Below are positions 57,491 to 64,000 of a stretch of 64,000 bases of DNA, piece by piece (within the stretch, counting starts at the first letter, position 1; each line of letters starts with the position of its first letter). Source of the stretch: Ruegeria atlantica. Its GTDB lineage: Bacteria; Pseudomonadota; Alphaproteobacteria; Rhodobacterales; Rhodobacteraceae. The stretch lies in the NCBI RefSeq assembly GCF_013032005.1, contig NZ_WQBE01000011.1, forward strand, positions 1 to 64,000, written 5' to 3'. The notes under the pieces were generated by a model. That model saw only the letters and a list, made by a program, of their open reading frames with translations. It did no database searches and was not told the origin of the DNA. The position numbers were made by a program, and so were the translations under genes.

Positions 57491-58321
57491 TCAGGGCCCG
57501 TCGAAAGGCCGCACGTGAGTCAACGAGGGCACCCGACGGCGCGCCTCTGACACAGAACTATCATCCAAATCGAAAAAGTGAATGCCTGGATCGTCCCCTG
57601 CGTCGACAACGACCTCTCCCCACGGGGCCACAACCATGCTGTGACCGTAGGTTTGACGTGTTCTGCCGCGGGTTTTCGGATGCTCTCCGGTCTGTGCCGG
57701 GGCCAGCACCCAACAGCCGGTTTCAATCGCCCGCGCGCGCAGCAGTGATTCCCAATGGGCTGCGCCGGTGACCGGCGAAAACGCCGCTGGAATGGTCAGA
57801 ATTTGCGCCCCCGCCTGCGCCAAAGCGGCATAGAGATGTGGGAAACGGATGTCATAACAGATGCTCAGACCAACCGTGCCGAAATCGGTTTTGGCCAGCA
57901 CCGCCTTATCGCCAGGGCGATAGTTTTTGGATTCGCGGAAGGTCTCAGATTCCGAGACCTGCACGTCAAACATGTGAATCTTGTCATACCGCACCACGAT
58001 CTGCCCTTGCGGGTCGATCAAAAAGGAACGGTTGGCAAAACGCCCATCGGCATCGTGGGTTTTGATGGCCAAAGACCCAATCAGCAGCCAGACGCCCAGC
58101 GCGGCGGCCTGTTCACGCAGACCCGCCAGCGTTTGGTCGTCTTCTTCATGCTGTAGAACGTTGCGCTGTCGGGTTGTGCTGGTGGACACGCAATTCGTCA
58201 CCTCGGGCGTCAGAATGAACCGCGCGCCTTGACCTGCGGCCTCGGCCACCATGGCGCGCACCATTTCCAGATTTTCGGCCGGGTTATCCGACGAAGTGAT
58301 TTGCAGCAGCGCGGATTTCAT
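57491..58321 (-). CDS. Carbon-nitrogen hydrolase (Nit1/Nit2-like amidase)
   Basis: A 276-residue nitrilase-superfamily amidase. The catalytic triad is seen as Glu in ILTPEVTN (near 40), Lys in RYDKIHMFDV and Cys in LSICYDIRFP (near 153). The N-terminal family block is MKSALLQITSSDNPAENL. Closest functional models are omega-amidase and the deaminated-glutathione amidase. It overlaps grxC by one base, which fits a link to glutathione. Confidence 0.92.
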   Translation of the reverse strand: MKSALLQITSSDNPAENLEMVRAMVAEAAGQGARFILTPEVTNCVSTSTTRQRNVLQHEEDDQTLAGLREQAAALGVWLLIGSLAIKTHDADGRFANRSFLIDPQGQIVVRYDKIHMFDVQVSESETFRESKNYRPGDKAVLAKTDFGTVGLSICYDIRFPHLYAALAQAGAQILTIPAAFSPVTGAAHWESLLRARAIETGCWVLAPAQTGEHPKTRGRTRQTYGHSMVVAPWGEVVVDAGDDPGIHFFDLDDSSVSEARRRVPSLTHVRPFDGP

Positions 58322-58578
58322 CAGGCCGCCAAAAGACGGTCCAGCTTGCCCTGACGGTCCAGTTCGTACAGGTCATCGCAGCCGCCCACATGCTGCGTCC
58401 CGACGAAAATCTGCGGCACGGTGCGTTTACCGCCTGCGCGTTTGATCATCTCTGGCTTGCGCTTGGGGTGCATCAGCACGTCGATCTCTCTGAATTCGAC
58501 GCCTTTCTGTTTCAGCAGTCGTTTGGCCGCATGGCAAAAACCGCACAGCGGCGAGGTATAGATTTCAACCGGTTTCAT
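58321..58578 (-). CDS. grxC: Glutaredoxin 3
   Basis: An 85-residue glutaredoxin. The active site reads CGFC (in SPLCGFCHAAKRLL), where E. coli Grx3 has CPYC. The glutathione-binding blocks KRTVPQIFVG and HVGGCDDLYEL are present. The ATG at 58578 gives the family length; the frame continues 114 bases upstream into non-homologous sequence. It overlaps the nit gene. Confidence 0.95.
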   Translation of the reverse strand: MKPVEIYTSPLCGFCHAAKRLLKQKGVEFREIDVLMHPKRKPEMIKRAGGKRTVPQIFVGTQHVGGCDDLYELDRQGKLDRLLAA

Positions 58579-58615
58579 ATTCCGTCCCTTTGGGTTTCGC
58601 GTGATCTTCCGCGAA

Positions 58616-59380
58616 TTAGGCATCCTTGGCAACGCGTGCCAGTACCAACACGAAAATATGATTTGCACCCGCTGCATGGCAGGCACGCGCACAGGCTGTC
58701 AGAGTCGCACCAGAGGTCATGACATCATCGACCAGCAAGATATCCCGTCCTTTAATGCGCGACCCCTGCCTGGGATGCGCCGAGATCGCACCGGCCAGGG
58801 TTTCCGCCCGCTGAGCAGCGGTTTTCCCGTCCAGAACTGGCGTTCGTGCCCGTCGGTGCAACAGGTCCGGGCACACTTCAATTCCCGTTTCCCGCCCCAG
58901 ATGCTGCGCTAGCAATGCCGACTGGTTGTACCGTCGCTTGATCAAACGGGACCAGTGCAGGGGTACAGGCGCGATCAGCATGTTGTCGCGAAATAGATCC
59001 CGCCCGGCTTGCGCCATCCACCGAGCTGCTGGCTTTGCCAGCTCAGGTCTGTCGCCGTGTTTCAAGGCCAGAATCAAGGCGCGCGCCTTGCCATCGTACA
59101 TCAGCGCAGCCCGACCATCCTGCCAGGGGCGAGCTGTTTTCATGCAGTCATCACATTCGATCCGGTGACCATCCACCTCGCCCGGCAAGGGCACCCCGCA
59201 GCTTTCGCATACCACTCCGCCAATGAAAGGCGTGTCGCGCCAGCAAGCGCCGCACAGGCCGAAATCCGCTTCGGTCAATTCACCACATCCCAGACATCGC
59301 GGTGGATAGATCAACTCGACAGCGGTTTGAATCCGCTGCCATATGCGGTAGTTGCGCCCTATGAAACTGCCTGAGTCCAA
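58616..59380 (-). CDS. comF: ComF-family phosphoribosyltransferase-like protein
   Basis: A protein of about 254 residues with an N-terminal zinc-ribbon-like part (YPPRCLGCGE, CGACW, CESCGVPL, CDDC) and a type I PRTase domain with VLDGKTAAQR and the PRPP loop ILLVDDVMTSGATL. ComF takes part in DNA uptake in competent bacteria; in others the role is unclear. No ATG lies between the methyltransferase start and the first conserved block. A TTG at 59380 is listed (20 bases into the divergent gene); a TTG at 59314 is the alternative. The 3' end lies 37 bases before grxC. Confidence 0.88.
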   Translation of the reverse strand: MDSGSFIGRNYRIWQRIQTAVELIYPPRCLGCGELTEADFGLCGACWRDTPFIGGVVCESCGVPLPGEVDGHRIECDDCMKTARPWQDGRAALMYDGKARALILALKHGDRPELAKPAARWMAQAGRDLFRDNMLIAPVPLHWSRLIKRRYNQSALLAQHLGRETGIEVCPDLLHRRARTPVLDGKTAAQRAETLAGAISAHPRQGSRIKGRDILLVDDVMTSGATLTACARACHAAGANHIFVLVLARVAKDA

Positions 59381-60191
59381 CGCACCCTCTCTGTTCGACC
59401 GCCCAGCCCTGATCCGACACCGTGCCCGCGCGCGGGACGAGGCGCTGTTTTTGCATCGCGCCGCGGTGGATGAGGTGCAGGATCGGCTCTCCATGGTTAA
59501 TAAAACCTTTACGGCCCCGGCGATTGTGACGCCGTTTGCGCATATCTGGCAGGACGTTTTGCCGGAGGCACAGATCGTTTCGGATGACGAGGTTCTGGAC
59601 CTAGCACCCAGAGCGCATGATCTGGTGATTCACGCCATGGCGCTGCATTGGGCCAATGATCCGGTGGGGCAGCTGATCCAATGTCACCGCGCCCTGCAGC
59701 CCGACGGCTTGCTGCTGGTGGTGTGTCTCGGCGGTGAAACCCTGCACGAGTTACGCGCCGCCCTTGGGCAGGCCGAGATTGAGGTCACAGGTGGCCTCAG
59801 CCCCCGTATCGCCCCGATGGCCGAGCTGCGCGATCTGGGCGGGTTACTACAACGCGCGGGGCTTGCGCTGCCGGTTGCCGATACCGCTCGTCTGACGGCG
59901 GAATACCGCGACTTGACCCATCTGATGCATGATCTGCGCGCGATGGGAGAGACCAACAGCCTGTCCGGACGCATGAAACACGCCACACAGCGGCAGGTCT
60001 TTGCCCGGGCGCAGCAGATTTACGCCGATCACTTCCCGACACCGCAGGGGCGTTTGTCCTCCACTTATGAATTGATTTGCCTGACCGGCTGGTCACCCGA
60101 TGACAGCCAGCAAAAACCATTGCGTCCGGGATCAGCGCAGGCGCGCTTGGCCGAGGCCCTGGGAACGAAAGAAGGCAAACTGTCCAATTGA
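59361..60191 (+). CDS. SAM-dependent methyltransferase, NDUFAF5/BioC-like
   Basis: A 276-residue class I methyltransferase, closest to the NDUFAF5 (complex I assembly hydroxylase) branch by the blocks LFDRPALIRHRARA, HAMALHWANDPVGQLIQCHRAL and GETLHELR. The glycine-rich SAM motif I is weak or degenerate. The ATG at 59361 is used. It is divergent from comF and lies 57 bases before hemH. Function in modifying a complex I subunit is inferred from the family. Confidence 0.85.
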   Translation: MKLPESNAPSLFDRPALIRHRARARDEALFLHRAAVDEVQDRLSMVNKTFTAPAIVTPFAHIWQDVLPEAQIVSDDEVLDLAPRAHDLVIHAMALHWANDPVGQLIQCHRALQPDGLLLVVCLGGETLHELRAALGQAEIEVTGGLSPRIAPMAELRDLGGLLQRAGLALPVADTARLTAEYRDLTHLMHDLRAMGETNSLSGRMKHATQRQVFARAQQIYADHFPTPQGRLSSTYELICLTGWSPDDSQQKPLRPGSAQARLAEALGTKEGKLSN

Positions 60192-60248
60192 CGACCGGAG
60201 ATTTCCGGTTATCTCAGCCAGATACAGAGAACTCTCAGGAAGCTCGAA

Positions 60249-61298
60249 ATGTTTGACGCCACTCGCCCCGATCATGCCCCTGCGGACCACCCCAAGGTCA
60301 AAATGGGCCGCGTCGGCATCCTGCTGGCCAATCTTGGCACACCGGACGACTATAGCTATTGGCCGATGCGCAGGTATCTGAACGAGTTTCTGTCGGATCA
60401 GCGCGTTATCGACTATCCCAAATGGAAATGGCAACCGATCCTGCAGGGAATCATCCTGACCAAACGCCCGTTTAGCTCGGGCGAAGCGTACAAATCGATC
60501 TGGAACCACGACAAGGGCGAAAGCCCGCTGATGACGATCACCAAGGACCAGACCGCTAAGCTGCGCAATGCAATGCAGGCGCGTTTTGGCGATCAGGTGC
60601 TGGTCGATTTCTGCATGCGCTACGGCAACCCGTCGACCAAATCGAAAGTGCGCGAAATGGTGGCGGCGGGCTGCGACCGCATCCTGTTCTTCCCGCTTTA
60701 TCCGCAATATGCGGGCGCGACGACGGCCACCGCCAATGATCAGTTCTTCCGCGCGCTGATGGATGAAGCCTGGCAACCGGCCGCCCGCACCGTACCTGCC
60801 TATTTCGATGAACCCGCCTATATCGACGCTCTGGCCGGGTCGGTGGAACAGGCCTATGCAGCGATGGAGACCAAGCCGGATATATTGGTTTGCTCCTATC
60901 ACGGGATGCCGGAACGGTATTTGCAGCAGGGCGATCCATACCACTGCCAATGCGCAAAAACCTCGCGCTTGCTCAAGGAACGGCTGGATTGGTCGGACGA
61001 TCAGCTTGTTTCAACCTTCCAATCGCGATTCGGGCCTGAGGAATGGTTGAAGCCGTATACGGTCGACCACGTGGCCGAGCTGGCGCGGCAGGGCAAGAAA
61101 AACATTGCCGTGATCGCACCGGCGTTTTCCGCCGATTGCATCGAAACGCTGGAAGAGATCAACGAAGAAATCAAGGAAAGCTTCGAAGAGGCGGGCGGTG
61201 AAACCTTTACCTATATCCCCTGCCTCAACGATGATGATTCGCACATCGCGGCATTGGGCAAGGTGATCGAAGACAATCTGAAGGGTTGGCTGGACTAA
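60249..61298 (+). CDS. hemH: Ferrochelatase
   Basis: A 349-residue enzyme that inserts ferrous iron into protoporphyrin IX. Family blocks: GILLANLGTPD, the SxH motif in CSYHGMPERY (catalytic His near 220), and PAFSADCIETLEEI with the metal-binding Glu. It is followed by a 13-base-pair terminator. Confidence 0.97.
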   Translation: MFDATRPDHAPADHPKVKMGRVGILLANLGTPDDYSYWPMRRYLNEFLSDQRVIDYPKWKWQPILQGIILTKRPFSSGEAYKSIWNHDKGESPLMTITKDQTAKLRNAMQARFGDQVLVDFCMRYGNPSTKSKVREMVAAGCDRILFFPLYPQYAGATTATANDQFFRALMDEAWQPAARTVPAYFDEPAYIDALAGSVEQAYAAMETKPDILVCSYHGMPERYLQQGDPYHCQCAKTSRLLKERLDWSDDQLVSTFQSRFGPEEWLKPYTVDHVAELARQGKKNIAVIAPAFSADCIETLEEINEEIKESFEEAGGETFTYIPCLNDDDSHIAALGKVIEDNLKGWLD

Positions 61299-61323
61299 GC
61301 AGCACCCATCAATCAGGCATGAA

Positions 61324-61353
61324 AAAAGGCGGTGGATCGCTCCACCGCCTTTT
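61324..61353. terminator. Bidirectional terminator between hemH and a small protein gene
   Basis: AAAAGGCGGTGGA pairs perfectly with TCCACCGCCTTTT around TCGC. T-rich tails follow on both strands, so it can end hemH (rightward) and the small gene at 61375 (leftward). Confidence 0.92.
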
Positions 61354-61374
61354 CTCTAGATGACGCTCGTCAAA

Positions 61375-61557
61375 TTAGCTTGCTGCAACAGCTGCGGCAA
61401 CTACGACCAGCAGGATCAGCGGCAGGATGATTCCCTGCGACGAACCTTGAGTTTCCTCTACAACAACCGGTGCTTCAACAACCGGCTCTTCCAGGTTACC
61501 GGCATAAGCGGTCGAAGCAGCAGCAGTCAGTGCAGCGGCGAGAACGAGTTTCTTCAT
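61375..61557 (-). CDS. Small exported single-pass membrane protein
   Basis: A 60-residue protein. A signal peptide (MKKLVLAAALTAAASTAYA) is followed by an acidic, valine-rich linker (EEPVVEAPVVVEE) and a C-terminal hydrophobic helix (ILPLILLVVVAAAVAAS). The mature protein would be about 40 residues, held in the membrane by its end. The start follows GGAGG at good spacing, and the gene has its own strong terminator, so it is likely well expressed. I know no function. Confidence 0.8.
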   Translation of the reverse strand: MKKLVLAAALTAAASTAYAGNLEEPVVEAPVVVEETQGSSQGIILPLILLVVVAAAVAAS

Positions 61558-61696
61558 ATTAACCTCCAGAATTTGCACGGTTCCGAATAGTGAAACCGCA
61601 CACCCAAGACTTACCTCGTGTTTTTTTCTAACCAGCTATCCGACTGGAATGCAATTGCAACTTGCGCCGCAAGCGGGTTCGTGCGCGAAAATGTCG

Positions 61697-62296
61697 TCAA
61701 ATTAGCAACACTTGCGTGCCGACCTTCGCCATTGAAAACAATTCCGCGATATCCTCATTGAACAAACCGATGCACCCATTCGACGAACGGCGGCCAATTT
61801 TGCGCGTATCATGCGTTCCGTGGATGCGATAATATTTCCAACTCAGATACAAAGCGTGCGTTCCCAATGGGTTATCAGGACCCGGCGGGATATAATCCGG
61901 CCATTCGGGGTTGCGCTTTTTCATCGAAGGCGTGGGTGACCAGCTCGGACCCTCGACTTTGCGGATCACACTTGTACGACCACGGCGCGTCAGCTCCTCG
62001 GTCAGAGGTACGGACGAGGGGTAAAGTTTATACACCCGCTGGTCGTCGGACCAGTAATGTAACGCGCGCGAGACGGTATCGACCAGAATGGCCCCGTTAT
62101 TTGTGTTCGAGAAATAGGGTTGCCAATCCAACGCACGAAAGCCCGAGATATTTCGCCGCACATTGGGTTCCGCCTCGGGTGCGGGGCGCAGCGGGTCGCC
62201 GGGAATGTATTGCGCAATCGCAGGTGAGGCCAGCAGGGCTGAAGCCCCGGCCAGGAATCCGCGACGGGAAGCTACATGAATGTGTTTCTTGACCAT
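61697..62296 (-). CDS. L,D-transpeptidase (YkuD family), Tat-exported
   Basis: A 199-residue periplasmic protein. The signal is twin-arginine type (ASRRGFLAGASALLAS). The YkuD catalytic region has the conserved HGTHD followed by SSNGCIGLFNEDI, with the nucleophile Cys near 177. It is a variant of the usual S-H-G-C-[IV]-R that is seen in many alphaproteobacteria. It makes 3-3 cross-links or attaches proteins to peptidoglycan. Confidence 0.92.
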   Translation of the reverse strand: MVKKHIHVASRRGFLAGASALLASPAIAQYIPGDPLRPAPEAEPNVRRNISGFRALDWQPYFSNTNNGAILVDTVSRALHYWSDDQRVYKLYPSSVPLTEELTRRGRTSVIRKVEGPSWSPTPSMKKRNPEWPDYIPPGPDNPLGTHALYLSWKYYRIHGTHDTRKIGRRSSNGCIGLFNEDIAELFSMAKVGTQVLLI

Positions 62297-62465
62297 GAGG
62301 GGCGGTCCTTTGCTAAGGCCAGTCTGAAAATCTGTCGTATTCTATTGCCAGAATGCTTCAGTCGCAAATCAAACCGGCAGAATCACGCAGAATGGGTCCA
62401 TTGTGCGTTTGCTCAAGACGGTCTGTCACGCTATGCCGTAGATTAACACAATCATCAGGTCGATC

Positions 62466-62981
62466 ATGACGCGTATTATTTCACTACTGTTTGCCTGCTT
62501 TATTGCGCTGGCCGCATGTACACCCAGCAGCACCCCGACATATGGATCGGATGGCCGGCCGCTGCCGACCGTCTACAAAATCCGGGGCAATCCCGAAAAA
62601 CTGCAGTTCCGCATGCTTGATTCGGTCAACGCACTGCGTCAGGCGCAGGGCTTGCAGTCAGTGCAGCTGAATTCGCAGCTTAATGCCGCGGCTGCCACCC
62701 ACGCCAAGGACATGGCACGGCAAAACCGCCCATGGCATTTTGGGTCGGACGGATCATCGCCAATCGACCGCGCACAGCGCGTGGGCTATTTTGGCACGTT
62801 CCTGGGCGAAGCAATTTCCGAGACCTATGAAACCGAAACCGAAACGCTGGCCGCCTGGATGCAGGAACCTGGTCCGCGCTCGGTGATTTTGGACCCCAAG
62901 GCCACGCAGATGGGTTTTGCATGGCATCAGGAAGGTGGCGGGAAAATCTGGTGGACGCTGGAAATGGGCGCTGGCGGTTAA
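62466..62981 (+). CDS. CAP-domain lipoprotein
   Basis: A 171-residue protein with a lipoprotein signal (ALAAC, acylated Cys18) and a CAP/SCP domain: LDSVNALRQAQGL, AAATHAKDMARQNRPWHFG and GEAISETYETETETLAAWM. The two histidines of the CAP cavity (THAKDM and WHFG) are present. CAP proteins in bacteria are secreted or membrane-bound, with mostly unknown functions. It is divergent from the L,D-transpeptidase. Confidence 0.9.
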   Translation: MTRIISLLFACFIALAACTPSSTPTYGSDGRPLPTVYKIRGNPEKLQFRMLDSVNALRQAQGLQSVQLNSQLNAAAATHAKDMARQNRPWHFGSDGSSPIDRAQRVGYFGTFLGEAISETYETETETLAAWMQEPGPRSVILDPKATQMGFAWHQEGGGKIWWTLEMGAGG

Positions 62982-63003
62982 CCGCAACCCCATCCAAAAA
63001 ACG

Positions 63004-63034
63004 AAAAAGCCCCCGGAAAACCGGGGGCTTTTTT
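63004..63034 (+). terminator. Intrinsic terminator of the CAP-domain gene
   Basis: AAAAAGCCCCCGG, loop AAAA, CCGGGGGCTTTTTT: a perfect stem with a T-run on the plus strand. It also suits termination of ptsN on the minus strand, which ends 16 bases away. Confidence 0.93.
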
Positions 63035-63049
63035 CATATCCTTAAAGGC

Positions 63050-63514
63050 TTAGGCCGCTTGCATAGACTGCGCTTCGGTCAAAATCGCATACAACTTGAC
63101 CGGGTCCGGGTTGGCCCGCAACTTGGCGCAGACCGAAGTGTCACGCAGGGTGCGGGACACCAACGCCAGTGCTTTCAGATGATCCACCCCGGCCTCTTCT
63201 GGGGCGAACAGGGCAAAGGCGATATCGACCGGCTGGCGGTCAACCGATCCGAAATCGATCGGTTTTTCCAACATGACAAACACGCCTGAAACGTTTTCCA
63301 ATTCAGCCATACGGGCATGCGGCAAAGCCACGCCATGCCCCACACCAGTCGGCCCCAGGCTTTCCCGTTCCAGCAGCCCTTCGACAACAATCTGGGCATC
63401 AAGGCCCAACGCTGCCTCAGCCACATCCGCAATTTCCTGAAACAACCGCTTCTTGCTGGAAGCGGCGGACAGTACGCGAACTGCTTCGGGCTTCAATATG
63501 CTCGAAAGCTCCAT
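63050..63514 (-). CDS. ptsN: Nitrogen-PTS EIIA component PtsN
   Basis: A 154-residue EIIA-Ntr protein. The phosphorylated histidine is in GVGHGVALPHARM near residue 66. The start MELSSILKPEAV at 63514 is typical. It receives phosphate from NPr and regulates potassium uptake and nitrogen-linked processes. It lies downstream of hpf in the same direction, as in the common rpoN-hpf-ptsN arrangement. Confidence 0.95.
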   Translation of the reverse strand: MELSSILKPEAVRVLSAASSKKRLFQEIADVAEAALGLDAQIVVEGLLERESLGPTGVGHGVALPHARMAELENVSGVFVMLEKPIDFGSVDRQPVDIAFALFAPEEAGVDHLKALALVSRTLRDTSVCAKLRANPDPVKLYAILTEAQSMQAA

Positions 63515-63575
63515 GATTACGCTCCATGGCGATGCCCCCACATTTGCAGGGGCCTGCCTTTGCTATTCTTGCCTG

Positions 63576-64000
63576 TTACGGATCGATCCAGCCGATATTA
63601 CCGTCCTCCCGACGATAAACGACGTTCAATCCGTCCTTGTTTTCATTCCGGAACACCAGCACCGGGGCGCCGGCCAGTTCCATCTGCATGACGGCTTCAC
63701 CAACACTCAGCGATGGGATCTTGGTTTCCATCTCAGCCACGATCATCGGCTGCAGAGATTCGGGTTCGGCTGCCGAGTCAGATTCGTCAGAGGCGAGGAT
63801 ATAGGACGACGCCCCAAAGAGTTCAACAGGCTCAGACCGATCCTTGTGGTGATCCTTCAAACGCCGCTTATACCGGCGCAGCTGTGTTTCCATCTTGTCG
63901 CAGCAACCTTCGAACGCTGCATAGATTTCAGTTGCATGAGCTTTGGCCTGCGCCGTCAGCCCCGTAGAAAGATGTACGGTGGTTTCGCATACATATTCAT
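63576..64000 (-). CDS. hpf: Ribosome hibernation promoting factor, long form (partial)
   Basis: The 3' part of a long-form HPF gene; the start lies beyond the window. The open frame reaches the last base and encodes ETTVHLSTGLTAQAKAHATE, then IYAAFEGCCDKMETQLRRYKRRLKDHH of the N-terminal ribosome-binding domain. The C-terminal dimerisation domain is complete (VGEAVMQMELAGAPVLVFRNE and NVVYRREDGNIGWIDP). It dimerises ribosomes in stationary phase. An internal ATG at 63893 is not the start. Confidence 0.93.
   Translation of the reverse strand, partial: EYVCETTVHLSTGLTAQAKAHATEIYAAFEGCCDKMETQLRRYKRRLKDHHKDRSEPVELFGASSYILASDESDSAAEPESLQPMIVAEMETKIPSLSVGEAVMQMELAGAPVLVFRNENKDGLNVVYRREDGNIGWIDP

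Overview
The window comes from the chromosome of an alphaproteobacterium of the order Rhodobacterales, most likely the marine Roseobacter group (a Ruegeria-like genome). Reasons: the gene sets dnaA-dnaN-recF-gyrB, mutM/ubiE-ubiB, rimP-nusA-ylxR-infB and comF-grxC-nit-marR, a UgpBAEC-type importer, a form I carbon monoxide dehydrogenase cluster, and the protein sequences themselves. No rRNA, tRNA or CRISPR array was recognised.

Layout. (1) 1-2036: a sugar transferase for surface polysaccharide and a gene-poor, AT-richer stretch. (2) 2037-10519: a form I aerobic CO dehydrogenase cluster, coxC-M-S-L-D-E-F-(36-codon ORF)-coxG. It contains an MHYT/LytTR candidate CO sensor, the three-subunit Mo/Cu-flavin-FeS enzyme, cofactor-maturation proteins and the quinone-shuttling protein. 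The coxG stop codon lies inside a sequence that matches the end of an IS5-type element, and a decayed transposase fragment follows. (3) 10940-17756: a six-gene operon on the minus strand (DeoR regulator, UgpC/B/A/E-like ABC importer, metallophosphoesterase) with a divergent HAD hydrolase. It looks like a system for taking up and hydrolysing a glycerophosphodiester or related organophosphate. (4) 17828-23000: an accessory region with an IS5-family element, an XRE regulator with phased operator-like repeats, a class III cyclase and an MBL hydrolase. (5) 23151-26838: a flavin monooxygenase and an atypical Fis-type activator. (6) 27137-35594: the replication genes gyrB, recF, dnaN, dnaA plus rpsT, with a TetR/AhpD-like cassette between gyrB and recF. 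(7) 35820-48397: metabolic genes (enoyl-CoA hydratase, mutM, ubiE-ubiB, thiolase, kbl-tdh threonine catabolism, kynA plus a kynurenine formamidase-like hydrolase, DUF1254 protein). (8) 48637-53969: the infB-ylxR-nusA-rimP translation/transcription operon. (9) 54129-64000: a solute-binding protein of half the usual size, pip, ubiG, comF-grxC-nit-marR, hemH, envelope proteins, ptsN and the end of hpf.

The most notable points are the cox cluster with its small extra ORF and its shortened coxG, the Ugp-like operon paired with two phosphatases, an IS5 transposase that has lost its DDE glutamate, a threonine dehydrogenase without the four structural-zinc cysteines, a Fis-type regulator without the sigma-54 contact loop, and several palindromes or phased repeats that look like operators. 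Most of the rest is conserved core genome.
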